This document shows positions 1 through 8,616 of a DNA stretch of 64,000 nt, one piece after another; the first letter of the stretch is position 1; each line of letters begins with the position of its first letter. The notes under the pieces are model-generated. The model saw only the letters and a program-made list of their open reading frames with translations. It was not told the DNA's origin and searched no databases. Source of the DNA: Paracoccus sp. MBLB3053 (lineage in GTDB: Bacteria; Pseudomonadota; Alphaproteobacteria; Rhodobacterales; Rhodobacteraceae); NCBI RefSeq assembly GCF_031822435.1, contig NZ_JAVQLW010000001.1, positions 2,055,501 through 2,119,500 on the forward strand. Direction: 5' to 3'. Both the position numbers and the translations under genes were made by a program.

Positions 1-1185
1 AAGATTCCTTTTGCGAGAAATGCAACCCGAGAAGTGCACCATGATTCGGAGAATGCCGTTCTGAAGGTCTATGCCAACAAGCGGTCGCTTTCGTTCGTGG
101 TCGAGAAGTTCCACAATGGCGAATTCCTCACGAAGAAGCTGGGAGCAGTCGGGAGTTTGTCGCTGGCACAGGCACAGGAACTGGCGACGCAATGGGCGAA
201 GCAGTTCATCGATGGAACTCTCAGTCAGCTTCAGTCAGATGCCGCGATGGAAACGCTGACTCTGGCTGACGGGTTCGCGTTGGCCGTTCAAAACTATGAT
301 CGAGCGGCCACGCGCAGCTACTACGCCAGCGTGTGGGCGAACCATCTTGAGCCGAAGTTTGGCAAAAGGCGCATGGTTGAACTGTCAAAGTCAATCGACG
401 AGGTGAAGGCTTGGTATCGCACGATGAAGGAGAAGAACAAGTTCATTGCCGACGCCTGCGTGAAGACGATGAACTCGATCTACCTCCACAGCCGCGACCA
501 CTTCCATCACCTCCCGCGTTCGCCTGGACTTTATGCCAAGGACAAGAAGCGCGGGAAATACGTTCCGAAGCGCTATGACATCAGCGAGAGGTCTTTGCAC
601 GAACACCACGCTGCGATTGCACGGGCGACAAATGAGCCGGTGAAGCAGGCGTTCCTCGATTTCGTCTATTTCACCGGAATGCGCCCTCGCACGGTGCGCG
701 AGCTACGCTGGTCTTGGTTCATGGAAGGCGACGATTTCCAGCCGGCAGGCTTCCTTGTTCCAGCAGACTTCATGAAAGTTCCGAACGAGTTCTTTTGCCC
801 GCTCACAGACCAACTGCTCGAAGTTATAGCCCGCGTCAGCCACCTCGGTAGCGAGTTCGTATTCCCGTCGCCAAGCACTGGCGGTCGGATTGGCGACTAC
901 AAGTTACCTGGCGCATGGCTGGCGTCGCGGCTGCGGAAGCATTTTGCAACCGCCGCACATAAGGTTTTAGGCAACTGGGCAATGGGTGAGGCCCTCATGG
1001 CGCATACTTTGCCTGCACTGGGCAAAAGCTACGTCCATCCGACGCATGAAGACCTAGCGGAAGCTGCGGCCAAGGTCCATTCTGTGCTCGCTGCTAAAGG
1101 AGGATACCATGAACGAGGAACTGACCGGATGGCCGAAGGAAGGGTCTTGCAGCTCACTTTCCAAGTCGGAGAAGGCGAAGGTTGA
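1..1185 (+). CDS. int: Tyrosine recombinase/integrase, 5' end outside the window
   Basis: Phage-type site-specific recombinase that would integrate and excise the mobile element. The frame is open back to base 1, so the gene starts upstream; the GTG at 34 is only the first possible start inside the window, and residue numbers here count from it. The N-terminal part resembles the arm-binding region of DUF4102-type integrases. The catalytic domain shows Arg217 in GMRPRTVREL, a second Arg301 in SRLRKHF, a histidine in LMAH and the nucleophile Tyr333 in GKSYVHP. The usual His of the HxxR box is replaced by Ser298. The 3' end overlaps the excisionase-like gene by 77 bases. The family call is firm; the attachment site cannot be seen. 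Confidence 0.9.
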   Translation, partial: KIPFARNATREVHHDSENAVLKVYANKRSLSFVVEKFHNGEFLTKKLGAVGSLSLAQAQELATQWAKQFIDGTLSQLQSDAAMETLTLADGFALAVQNYDRAATRSYYASVWANHLEPKFGKRRMVELSKSIDEVKAWYRTMKEKNKFIADACVKTMNSIYLHSRDHFHHLPRSPGLYAKDKKRGKYVPKRYDISERSLHEHHAAIARATNEPVKQAFLDFVYFTGMRPRTVRELRWSWFMEGDDFQPAGFLVPADFMKVPNEFFCPLTDQLLEVIARVSHLGSEFVFPSPSTGGRIGDYKLPGAWLASRLRKHFATAAHKVLGNWAMGEALMAHTLPALGKSYVHPTHEDLAEAAAKVHSVLAAKGGYHERGTDRMAEGRVLQLTFQVGEGEG

Positions 1186-1465
1186 CCGGACTTCAAATCG
1201 CATCGAACTCATGCTGTTGAAGCCTCCGGCGCGCACCGATGCTGAGGCCGTTTCCGCAGAGATTGCTCGTCTCAATGCGCTGGCGGGCCGGAAATGGCTC
1301 AGGTCAAAGGAAGCCGCCGAGTTTCTCGGAAAGCAAACAGACGACCAATTGCGGAAATGGCGGCGCATAGGAGGGAAGGGGCCTCCATTCGTAAAGAAGC
1401 ACGGAAGGATAGAATATCCGCTAGACCTTTTGGTTAAGTGGCGCGAAGAAAACCAAGACGAATAA
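1109..1465 (+). CDS. Excisionase-like helix-turn-helix protein
   Basis: A 118-residue protein that starts inside the integrase gene in another frame, preceded by a very strong ribosome site (AAAGGAGG at 1096-1103). Residues about 62-112 look like a MerR/excisionase-type winged helix: a segment RSKEAAEFLGKQTDDQLRKW, then GPPFVKKHGRIEYPLDLL, which resembles the tail of phage AlpA/Xis-type proteins. The position directly after an integrase supports a role as recombination directionality factor. It could instead be a transcription regulator of the element. The N-terminal 60 residues are unassigned. Confidence 0.65.
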   Translation: MNEELTGWPKEGSCSSLSKSEKAKVDRTSNRIELMLLKPPARTDAEAVSAEIARLNALAGRKWLRSKEAAEFLGKQTDDQLRKWRRIGGKGPPFVKKHGRIEYPLDLLVKWREENQDE

Positions 1466-1475
1466 ACCAACCACG

Positions 1476-1509
1476 GGGCGCATTTGGAAAATCCGATTGC
1501 GCCCTTCTT
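1476..1509 (+). terminator. Terminator after integrase/excisionase genes
   Basis: GGGCGCA (1476-1482) pairs with TGCGCCC (1498-1504), followed by TTCTTATTT. It lies 11 bases after the stop of the excisionase-like gene. Confidence 0.55.
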
Positions 1510-1577
1510 ATTTGGCTTGCGGCGATATTGGATCTGCTAAAAACTTGCTTTAGCAATGCAATTAAGGAGCAAGGCAA

Positions 1578-1838
1578 GTGTTAATCCGTGCAGCCTTCGT
1601 GGCTATTTCCGTTGCGTGGCTTTCTGCTTGCGGGAATATGCACGAAGTCGAAGATGCCATGATGCTGACAGACAAAAAGGCTATGGCGGAATACGCGGAC
1701 AAGGATCGCCTCAATTCCATTCGTGAAACGCGGAAAAAGATCGACGCAATGCCGCGCTGCTCGACCGTAACCACCACTGGATATATCAGAGGATACGGAT
1801 CGACTTATTCGAGTTTCCATACCTGCGTTTCTTATTAA
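1578..1838 (+). CDS. Small lipoprotein of the mobile element
   Basis: An 86-residue protein with a GTG start and an AAGGAG ribosome site at 1564-1569. A short hydrophobic signal ends in the lipobox LSAC (cysteine at residue 18), so the product should be an envelope lipoprotein. The mature part is charged, then ends in a Tyr/Ser/Thr-rich tail with two cysteines. No function is recognised. In prophages, small lipoproteins at such positions can be superinfection-exclusion or lysis (Rz1-like) factors, but nothing here decides between them. Confidence 0.55.
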   Translation: MLIRAAFVAISVAWLSACGNMHEVEDAMMLTDKKAMAEYADKDRLNSIRETRKKIDAMPRCSTVTTTGYIRGYGSTYSSFHTCVSY

Positions 1839-1877
1839 TCCGCCGCAGTCTTTGCTATATGTATGAGGTCGTCTTGC

Positions 1878-1883
1878 TATAAT
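1878..1883 (+). promoter_or_regulatory. Candidate -10 box for the 1914 operon
   Basis: A perfect TATAAT sits 31 bases upstream of the ATG at 1914. No good -35 hexamer lies at the usual spacing. Because it lies downstream of an alternative in-frame ATG at 1863, it favours 1914 as the translation start. It would serve the run of overlapping genes that ends at 4684. Confidence 0.4.
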
Positions 1884-1913
1884 GTTTGCAGCATTCATAG
1901 CGGGATTGACCCT

Positions 1914-2732
1914 ATGCGAAACCAACCCATTCCGATTATCCTGCCCACCGTCACCCTAAAAGACGGAACCTCGGTAAAACTATCTGCCGCGTTCACTCAA
2001 AATGCCGCGAAGTTTGCCCGTGACGCCGCTGCCAAGACCGCTCGTGATCTTGAGGACGGCGACACCATTTCCCCATCCGCCGATGTAGCTGCCGCCTCTC
2101 GCGCCCTTGACGGGTTCCGCGAGGCCAAGGCCGTGCTGGATGGGGCAAAGCGTCTGCTCGAAGCCCATCGCGTGGCTGTCGGCATCCTCGAAGGCAACGG
2201 CATCAGCTATCCGGCCAGCCTCGCCGCCGAGCCTGTGCTGGCCACGTCGCTTGAGATCAGGGCCGCCGCCGACAGCCTGCGCAGCTTCGACCCCGAAGCC
2301 GCCGAGGCCGATCTTGGGCCGCTGGTGTCGCAGCTTAAGGAGATGCAGGTGACGCTGGCGCTAGACGTCACCACCGCCGAAAAGCGCGTCTCAGCCGCCG
2401 AGACTGAAGCACGGCGTTGCGTCGGCGCGGCCTATGCCGCGACAGCCGGTCACAGCATTGCGCAGAAGCGATTTGCAGACGCCGGTCTCAAAGACTGGCT
2501 ACCGAGGGACTGGCCGAAAGGCATCACGGTCCTTGGTGCAGCGCAACTGGTCGAGGACGCTGTGTCGCAGCGCCGCATGTCGCGGCACGAGAAGCGCAAC
2601 GAGAAACGGCACAGGCAGTCCCAGACGCTTCTTGCACTGGAAGCCAGCCGCCAGCGCGAGGCCGCGATAGACGCCAAAAACGACGCTGCCGCTCAGGCCG
2701 TGGCCAAAATCATGCAGGAGGGTGCAGAATGA
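1914..2732 (+). CDS. Hypothetical protein of the mobile element
   Basis: A 272-residue, alanine-rich, largely helical protein with no recognised domain. An in-frame ATG exists at 1863, but the TATAAT box at 1878-1883 lies downstream of it, so 1914 (protein beginning MRNQPIPIILPT) is preferred. The N-terminus carries a short beta-like segment (TVTLKDGTSVKL). Residues from about 225 on are basic and rich in Arg, Lys and Gln, possibly a coiled coil or nucleic-acid-binding tail. The stop overlaps the next start as ATGA, so it is the first gene of a translationally coupled five-gene run of unknown function. Confidence 0.65.
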   Translation: MRNQPIPIILPTVTLKDGTSVKLSAAFTQNAAKFARDAAAKTARDLEDGDTISPSADVAAASRALDGFREAKAVLDGAKRLLEAHRVAVGILEGNGISYPASLAAEPVLATSLEIRAAADSLRSFDPEAAEADLGPLVSQLKEMQVTLALDVTTAEKRVSAAETEARRCVGAAYAATAGHSIAQKRFADAGLKDWLPRDWPKGITVLGAAQLVEDAVSQRRMSRHEKRNEKRHRQSQTLLALEASRQREAAIDAKNDAAAQAVAKIMQEGAE

Positions 2733-3154
2733 CCGAGGCACCTTGGGAAGCCCGCGACCGCGCCAAAGCCGCTGGATCGCTGCCTGTTCCTGCAAAAACC
2801 CCATATCTGACGATCAAGCGCCACGAGGCCAGCCGGAACGCGATGATGGAAGCGATGGCGCTGCTCATCAAAGACGAGCGGGCGTTACATGCGACGCAGC
2901 TTGCCGAAATGCAGCGGCAGATGGACGGTCTCAAGGCACAGATCAGCGACCTTGGCACCGCGCTGAAACAGACCGCTGCACATGCACCAGATGCGCTTTA
3001 CCTGAGCGCGACCACGGCCCGTCTCAAAGCCCTGAAGACCGGCATGAGCAGCTACGCGGTATCGTTCATGCGTCATCGCGCCTCGGTGGACGGCCCGGCC
3101 GGTGCTGTTCTGACAGCCGCAGTCAAAGGAGGCCGTTCACGTGCTCAACATTGA
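2729..3154 (+). CDS. Hypothetical coiled-coil protein
   Basis: A 141-residue protein whose ATG overlaps the preceding stop (ATGA). Residues about 30-85 (region ERALHATQLAEMQRQMDGL and following) form a probable coiled coil. There is no signal peptide and no known domain. It overlaps the next gene by 14 bases. The coupling suggests that it works with its neighbours, possibly as an assembly or structural factor of the element; this is inference only. Confidence 0.6.
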   Translation: MTEAPWEARDRAKAAGSLPVPAKTPYLTIKRHEASRNAMMEAMALLIKDERALHATQLAEMQRQMDGLKAQISDLGTALKQTAAHAPDALYLSATTARLKALKTGMSSYAVSFMRHRASVDGPAGAVLTAAVKGGRSRAQH

Positions 3155-3629
3155 CCCCGCATTGCGTATCAAGACCGAGCGCAACGTCAGCCGCGCTTTT
3201 GCTGGCTGCTTTGCGCTGCATAACATGAACCGGCGCGGATATGGCGATCTGGTGTTTGATCTGACGCCGGACAAGCTGTCTATGACGTTCGGCAAAAGCA
3301 CCGAAGAACATATCAAGGTCAAGGTGCGGGCGCTGGCATCACTCGGCCCAATCGCGCTGCTGCCACTAGATGAGGTCAGGCGCATGGTCCGATACGGCAC
3401 TTACCTCAGTTCGGGTGTCCTGTCGAAAGACGACATGCGGTTTCTCCAGCAAGCAACGGTGAAGCCTTCGGATTGTGACGCCCTGATCTTCTCCACGCTG
3501 ACCTTCCTGCAAAGCAACCAGAAGTGGTTCAGCATCTTGGTCGAGAAGATCGCCCTGTATGACCGACTGCGCATCGAAGCCAATGAAATGGTGCGCCGCC
3601 GTGCAAGGAGCCAAGACAATGCAGTCTGA
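3141..3629 (+). CDS. Hypothetical protein, paralogue 1 of a tandem pair
   Basis: A 162-residue protein with a GTG start and a strong AAAGGAGG ribosome site at 3125-3132. No known family is recognised. Its middle (KVRALASLGPIALLPLDEVR, then YLSSGVLSKDDM) aligns by eye with the next gene (KVNALSALGPVALLPKDQRR, then FETSGLLSESDV). The two are therefore diverged tandem duplicates. It is soluble, with mixed helix and strand content. It overlaps the next gene by 11 bases. Confidence 0.65.
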   Translation: MLNIDPALRIKTERNVSRAFAGCFALHNMNRRGYGDLVFDLTPDKLSMTFGKSTEEHIKVKVRALASLGPIALLPLDEVRRMVRYGTYLSSGVLSKDDMRFLQQATVKPSDCDALIFSTLTFLQSNQKWFSILVEKIALYDRLRIEANEMVRRRARSQDNAV

Positions 3630-4119
3630 TATCAACCACGAGCTTTCCCACGGCATTGCTGCCTGCCTGTCGCTGGTGCGCCACGACCATACGGGCAAGC
3701 ATTACGGGTCGATGATGGTTCACCTCAAGCCGACCGTCATGGGCACCCAGTTCTCAGATGAAGTGCCGACATTCCTGCGCCGCAAGGTGAATGCGCTGTC
3801 AGCACTTGGCCCCGTGGCGCTTTTGCCGAAAGACCAACGCCGAAGCATGATGAAGCGGCAGTTCTTCGAGACCAGCGGCCTGCTGTCGGAGTCGGACGTT
3901 TCAGTCCTGCATGACACCGTTCTGACCACCGACGAGCGCAACCAAGTCATCTGCGCCACCGCCGAGTTCTTCTATCGCTATGACCACCAGTTGAAGCAGG
4001 TCGCGGCACGGCTGCGGCAGGAAGGCGAAATCCGCATCCTCGCGCCGCTTCTGGTGCCACGGGGCATGGCAAAGAAAGCCAACTTTCGCGGAGGCATTGA
4101 TGCGCGAGCTATCCAGTAA
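3619..4119 (+). CDS. Hypothetical protein, paralogue 2 of a tandem pair
   Basis: A 166-residue protein. The ATG at 3619 has an AAGGAG site at 3605-3610, which makes an earlier in-frame ATG at 3559 unlikely. The shared block (ALGPVALLPKDQRR followed by SGLLSESDVSVLHD) marks it as a duplicate of the preceding gene. The C-terminus is basic. No function is known. It overlaps the following gene by 20 bases, which keeps the translational coupling of the run. Confidence 0.65.
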   Translation: MQSDINHELSHGIAACLSLVRHDHTGKHYGSMMVHLKPTVMGTQFSDEVPTFLRRKVNALSALGPVALLPKDQRRSMMKRQFFETSGLLSESDVSVLHDTVLTTDERNQVICATAEFFYRYDHQLKQVAARLRQEGEIRILAPLLVPRGMAKKANFRGGIDARAIQ

Positions 4120-4684
4120 ACGGCGTGTCATCCATGCAGCGCAAATCGCCCTCGGATATGCCTATGACAGCTTCCGGCGCGGTGAGATCGGCGGGGTCAA
4201 GCAAGGGCTGATCGTCACCACCGCCACCTGTTACAAGCAGGCGATGCCGGTCAGCAATTTCGCGCTGTTCACGGTTTTGGCGCTGAACCAGTTCCGCAAT
4301 GGCAACATGACCATCGTCACCGAGGATAAAGCCGAACAAGCGGTCTGCGAGGGTCTCGTTGACGCGCTGAATGCGACCGGCGGTCAGTCCGATCTTAAAG
4401 AGGCGATGCTTCTTGCCCAGTTTATCGACGCGCAGGATCTCGACATGCAGATGGTGGCCGAGGCTGACGACAATTCCGGCCTGCTGGTCTTCGACTTCGC
4501 TGATCTTGCGCTGGTGCTAAGTCCGGCGTTCCGCTGCCTGCGGGGCATTCATCTGAAAAAAGAGTTCGTGCCGCCACCGAAGGTTGACGCCGGTATCCTG
4601 CGCCCGAAGGCCTATGCCGTGGCAGACAGCGCCATTCCCGATATGCCGAAGATGCTAGCTGCGATGGGCGTCAAAACGCGCTGA
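4100..4684 (+). CDS. Hypothetical protein, last gene of the + strand run
   Basis: A 194-residue protein. The start is ATG 4100 (protein MRELSSKRRV), with GGAGG in the preceding coding region; a TTG one codon earlier is less likely. The N-terminus is basic, the middle is helical and rich in Gln and Ala, and the C-terminal third is acidic, then proline-containing. No domain is recognised. It ends before a 331-base interval that holds three hairpins and converges on the tape-measure gene. Confidence 0.6.
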   Translation: MRELSSKRRVIHAAQIALGYAYDSFRRGEIGGVKQGLIVTTATCYKQAMPVSNFALFTVLALNQFRNGNMTIVTEDKAEQAVCEGLVDALNATGGQSDLKEAMLLAQFIDAQDLDMQMVAEADDNSGLLVFDFADLALVLSPAFRCLRGIHLKKEFVPPPKVDAGILRPKAYAVADSAIPDMPKMLAAMGVKTR

Positions 4685-4782
4685 TTGCCGTGCGCGTAAC
4701 GCGCGATGATGGCTGTCAGCATATGCCCCGCTATAGGGGTAGCCGAGCGCAGCAAGGGCCGCTCATCGTGCAGGCTATGCAA

Positions 4783-4934
4783 GGGTTGGCACGATTTTCG
4801 TGTCAACCCCGTCGGGGCTTGGCTGAAGGTGTCAGCGATTTTCGCTGCCACCTCCAACTGCGGGGTCGAGGGCGACAACCCTAACGACCGCTTTGGGAAT
4901 TGGCTGAGGGTTGCAGCGATTTTCGCTGCAACCC
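4783..4934. repeat. Three related REP-like hairpins between convergent genes
   Basis: Three palindromes share the core G-ATTTT-C. They lie at 4783-4809 (GGGTTGGCACG...), 4827-4853 (AGGTGTCAGCG...) and 4908-4934 (GGGTTGCAGCG..., a perfect 11-base stem). The last two are each preceded by TTGGCTGA (4819-4826 and 4900-4907), so the unit is 35 bases, repeated 81 bases apart. They fill most of the 331-base gap between the + run and the - strand tape-measure gene. They could be terminators, REP-type palindromes or protein-binding sites. The T stretch is in the loop rather than after the stem, so a simple intrinsic terminator is not the best fit. Confidence 0.7.
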
Positions 4935-5015
4935 CGCAGCGGACGCTCTATGACAAACGAAGACTCGCCGAAGCCGTTGAGCGCGTCCCCGACCTCCTAG
5001 GCTACATCGACCGCA

Positions 5016-7178
5016 TTAGATCGGCTTCCGTCGCAACCCAAAGTTGGCCTGCATCTGGCGGTCTAGGCGGCCGGTGGTAATCATCGACCGGACCTTGTCC
5101 TCGATGTAGAGGTCGATGGTCTTGTTGCCCATCGGATCGGTGGACTCCTGCGTCGTCACCTGCGAACCGTTCTGGTTGTAGACGTTGATGTTGGTATCCC
5201 CGACAAGCTTGTTGCCGCCACTCGACATGCTGTCACCAAGCATCGGCATCGGGGAAACGCTGCGGGCCGCGACAGCACCCGCCGAAAGCGTCCGAACGCC
5301 CGCGTCCATAGATGGCAAAGACGGTGTCTGGACCATGTAGCGCGGCGCTGCTACCGAGGCGCTGTTGATGGTCGGTGCGCCCGGAGGAGTGCCCATTGCG
5401 GCGAGAACCCAGTCGGTCAGAAGCTGGGTGAACTGCTGGACCTGACGGCTGAAGATGAACTTCGCCATGTCCTTAAGCATGGAGTCGATCATGTCATTAA
5501 AGGCGTCTTTCGCGTCGATGGTGCCGTCCACGAGACCGTCGAAAGTCTGCGTGAAACTATCGCCCATGATGGCGATGAGGTCGTCCATCGCTGACACGTC
5601 CCTCCAGAATTCTTGGTAGAACCGATCCAGCGCGATCTGGGCATTCGCGATCTGCTGGTCGTCGAGAAGCCCCTGCGACTGCAAGGCGTTTACGGCATTG
5701 ACGAAGCTGTCAGTTTCGCGGAATAGCCCCTCCATTGCCGTCGTGGTCGCACTGATGCCAGCTTGGTAGTCCTGTTGCAGCCTGACGATATCCTGCTGCC
5801 GTTTCTTCTCGTCGTCTTGGATCTTCTGGCGGGATTTCAGGATTGTGTTGCGCTGCTGCTCAAGCTGGTTCTGTCGCGTGGCGGCGGCAATATCTTCCTG
5901 CCGGAAGGACTCAATGTCGGCAAGAACCTGAACGGCGTCAGGGCCAGGAATCACGGTATTGCGGAGGTCGTCGTAATAGGCGTTGATGCCAGCGATTTCC
6001 CCAGCGAGATCGGCGGCTCCCTCTGATGCCCCGCTTGCCAACGCACCAACCGACGCCTCCATCTTAGTCAGGTCAATCTGGGTGCTGCGGGCCGACTGCT
6101 GCAAGCCGTCCAATGCCGAACGCGCATCATCGAGGTTCTTGGCGATATTGGCTGTGGATTCGTCCTGCTTGTCGGTCTCGTTGGTAATGTTCTTGAGGAC
6201 CGCGTCGGCGTCTTTCAGATACTGGTCGATCAGTGCCCGCTGCGCCGCGGTGTCCGTGGTCGTTTGAAGCTGGGTTATGAGTTCGTCGCTGATGAGGTCA
6301 AGCGGCTTGAGTGCAGCCACAGCCTTGACGCCGAGGTCGCCGATAACATCGGTTCCAGCGCCGCTTGCAACTGCGCTCTGGTAGGCGTCAACGGCCTTTC
6401 CTGCGGCGATGATCTGGTCGGCGGTCGCACCGTAACGTTTCTCAGCGTCGGCAATCTGCTTGTTGAGAAGCTTGTAATGCCGTTCCGCGATTGAAGCATT
6501 GTCGCCGCCAGCCTTGATCTGTTTCGCGTATCCTGCGGCAAGGGTCTGGGCGTTCTGAAGGTTGGCCGCCTCCTTCTGCAATCCGCTCGACATATCGGAA
6601 ATGGCTTTGGACGATGCCGCAAGGGTCTTCTCAAGCTTTAGCCGCTCGAACGAGGCCGATACGATGTAAAGCTTCTGCAAGCCCTGCGCGGCGGCTATGG
6701 ACTTCGGACCTAGCTCGCCTAGCGGAAGCTGCGCCTTGTCGAGCGCGTCCTTCATCCGGTCCATGCTGTCGGCCAGCTTCTGCGAATTATCCGCCGCCTG
6801 CTTCATCGGGTCTTTGGACTTCGCCAGCACCGTCCAGGCGGTTGCAGCGACAGCGGCGACGGTCACAAAGACTGTGACCATGTTGCCCATGCCGACCAGC
6901 ATCTGCGGCACCTGCTGGGCAAAGATGACCAAGGCACTGGTGCCCATCTGCATTTGGACGGCCATGTCTTGGATTTGGTAGCTGAAATTGGCGACGTTGA
7001 CGCTGCCGCCCTTCGCAGCATCGCCGGTATCTTTTATGGCCTTGGCTTGAGTTTGCAGCGCCCTGTTGGCATTGGCGGTGGCCTGACTGGTTTGGGCGAC
7101 CAGCTTCTGGTAATCCTTGAGCGACTGATCGCCAATGACGGCGACCTGAATAGTTTGCTTGACGTTGGTATCGGCCAT
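5016..7178 (-). CDS. Phage tail tape-measure protein
   Basis: A 720-residue protein that in siphophages spans the tail tube, sets its length and is ejected with the DNA. The N-terminal stretch QIQDMAVQMQMGTSALVIFA is typical of lambda-like/TP901-like tape-measure proteins and is followed by a hydrophobic segment (VTVFVTVAAVAATAWTVLA, about residues 102-120). Long Ala/Gln/Asp-rich coiled coils follow to about residue 470. The C-terminal part ends in a basic tail (GLRRKPI). Its start overlaps the stop of the upstream gene by one base (TAATG). It is odd that no tail tube, tail terminator, capsid or terminase gene is seen nearby. Confidence 0.85.
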   Translation of the reverse strand: MADTNVKQTIQVAVIGDQSLKDYQKLVAQTSQATANANRALQTQAKAIKDTGDAAKGGSVNVANFSYQIQDMAVQMQMGTSALVIFAQQVPQMLVGMGNMVTVFVTVAAVAATAWTVLAKSKDPMKQAADNSQKLADSMDRMKDALDKAQLPLGELGPKSIAAAQGLQKLYIVSASFERLKLEKTLAASSKAISDMSSGLQKEAANLQNAQTLAAGYAKQIKAGGDNASIAERHYKLLNKQIADAEKRYGATADQIIAAGKAVDAYQSAVASGAGTDVIGDLGVKAVAALKPLDLISDELITQLQTTTDTAAQRALIDQYLKDADAVLKNITNETDKQDESTANIAKNLDDARSALDGLQQSARSTQIDLTKMEASVGALASGASEGAADLAGEIAGINAYYDDLRNTVIPGPDAVQVLADIESFRQEDIAAATRQNQLEQQRNTILKSRQKIQDDEKKRQQDIVRLQQDYQAGISATTTAMEGLFRETDSFVNAVNALQSQGLLDDQQIANAQIALDRFYQEFWRDVSAMDDLIAIMGDSFTQTFDGLVDGTIDAKDAFNDMIDSMLKDMAKFIFSRQVQQFTQLLTDWVLAAMGTPPGAPTINSASVAAPRYMVQTPSLPSMDAGVRTLSAGAVAARSVSPMPMLGDSMSSGGNKLVGDTNINVYNQNGSQVTTQESTDPMGNKTIDLYIEDKVRSMITTGRLDRQMQANFGLRRKPI

Positions 7179-7894
7179 TACCGCGCTCCGCGTCTGCGTT
7201 TCTTGGTAGAGGTGTTCGACGTGTCATTCTGGGCAAAGGCCCCAATTGGGCCGATCTGAATGACGGGGCTGGCCATATTGTGACCGGCGTTCTTGAACAC
7301 CACGTAGATGAACCGGCAAGCAACCCTATTGCCGAACTTGGCCCGAACCATCTTTGCAACCGGCCTGATAACACCGCCGCGTATGGTTTCGGTCTGGTAG
7401 TAGCCTTTGGCGAAACCGCGCTCAATCGTGCTGGCGTATTTGGTATTCGGCCCAATGACGACTTCATCAGTCGGGTCCAGCATTTCTGCATTGAGGTAGT
7501 TTGAGTTCTGCGGAACACCGTTCACATAGATAGTCAGGCTTCCGAGATATTTGCCGGTGCGATAGGGCGCCCGCTTCGCCATTTCCCGCAAAGCATATTT
7601 GGCAGCGTCAACCACAACCACCATATCGGTATTGGTTGTGGCGTGCCAAGTCAATGAGAACGGGATACGAAGATATTCAGGTCGGATTGTCTCGAATTTG
7701 CGTCTGGTTTCACTGCCGCGATTGCGCAGGATTAACTGGTAATCTTTGGGATCGGACGGAAATTCGCCTTTGCGCTGGAATGTCTGCAAAAACTCCTTTG
7801 CTTGTCCCAGCGCATTGGCTTGCGCTTCCAAGATCGCCGCATTCGCTGCCTTGGTATAGTTGACCGGCGTTAAGCGAACGGTGATCTGCGCCAT
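7178..7894 (-). CDS. HK97 gp10-like phage tail/virion morphogenesis protein
   Basis: A 238-residue protein directly upstream of the tape-measure gene. The central region reads APYRTGKYLGSLTIYVNG, then NTKYASTIERGFAKG. This fits the HK97-gp10/minor tail pattern (A-P-x-x-T-G-x-L-x-x-S-I followed by Y-A-x-x-x-E-x-G). Such proteins join head and tail or complete the tail. The C-terminus is very basic (STKKRRRGAR). The protein is longer than most gp10-like proteins (about 120-170 residues), so an N-terminal extension of about 100 residues is unexplained. The call rests on motif and context. Confidence 0.5.
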   Translation of the reverse strand: MAQITVRLTPVNYTKAANAAILEAQANALGQAKEFLQTFQRKGEFPSDPKDYQLILRNRGSETRRKFETIRPEYLRIPFSLTWHATTNTDMVVVVDAAKYALREMAKRAPYRTGKYLGSLTIYVNGVPQNSNYLNAEMLDPTDEVVIGPNTKYASTIERGFAKGYYQTETIRGGVIRPVAKMVRAKFGNRVACRFIYVVFKNAGHNMASPVIQIGPIGAFAQNDTSNTSTKKRRRGAR

Positions 7895-7897
7895 AAT

Positions 7898-8596
7898 CTA
7901 TCCCGCCTGTGACGTATCGATTGGCACATTTGACGCATGTTGCAGGACGCGCAGACACTTGCTCAGCACGAGACTGCGGCGTTCTTGTGCAATATCGTCG
8001 TCCAGTGCAAGCTCGTGCAGCGTCTCACGCATCGAAGACAGCGGATAAGGCGTCATCAAGTGATTGAGCAGGAAGTCGCTGCTTAGAACCACCGGATTAT
8101 CCTTGGTTGCTCCGGCAATCATGTCTTGCACATAGGGCAAAGCACGAGTGCCGATCAGTTCGGCAAAGATGATGCCGTCGATGATGGTGAGACGCGACAG
8201 TTCCGAACGCGGCAGTTCAGGGCCAATGCCTTCGGACCAGACAAGATTGGAGTCTTCGATCGCATGGCGCAGCGCGTTCTTGGTGCCGAACAGACGCTGT
8301 AATGCGAGGCCTTGCACACGGCAAAAGAAGGCTTCCGTGGCGTATTCATCGACGAACTTATGCAGCGTGAGGCCGACTTTGCTAGCCGTGGCGTCAATGA
8401 AGGTGGTGCGGCAAATTTGCTCGCAGGCCAAATGCGTGTTCGCCAGATCGAATAGGCTGCAAATGACCGGATGGATGGAAATACCCATTTCCGAGGATGC
8501 ACGGAAATCTGTCGGGTGGTTTCCCTGTTGCTCCGCTCGCTTGAAGCGCTCAGCGGCAATATTGGTGATGTTGGACGGTTCATCAGATGGAGGCAT
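7898..8596 (-). CDS. Hypothetical protein upstream of the tail genes
   Basis: A 232-residue soluble, mainly helical protein without a known domain. It is separated by only three bases from the gp10-like gene, so it is probably co-transcribed with the tail genes. It has four cysteines in the first half (CSLFDLANTHLACEQICRTT region). No clear ribosome site precedes the ATG, and a large dyad (8617-8645) lies just upstream. It could be a regulator of this operon or an accessory structural protein; the sequence does not decide. Confidence 0.55.
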   Translation of the reverse strand: MPPSDEPSNITNIAAERFKRAEQQGNHPTDFRASSEMGISIHPVICSLFDLANTHLACEQICRTTFIDATASKVGLTLHKFVDEYATEAFFCRVQGLALQRLFGTKNALRHAIEDSNLVWSEGIGPELPRSELSRLTIIDGIIFAELIGTRALPYVQDMIAGATKDNPVVLSSDFLLNHLMTPYPLSSMRETLHELALDDDIAQERRSLVLSKCLRVLQHASNVPIDTSQAG

Positions 8597-8616
8597 GATC
8601 GCGCTCGCTCTATGTT

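Noticed and set aside
4706..5080. Small + strand frame across the three hairpins
   Set aside because: Its repeated AAIFAAT-type peptide comes from translating the palindromes; no ribosome site and no conserved protein pattern.
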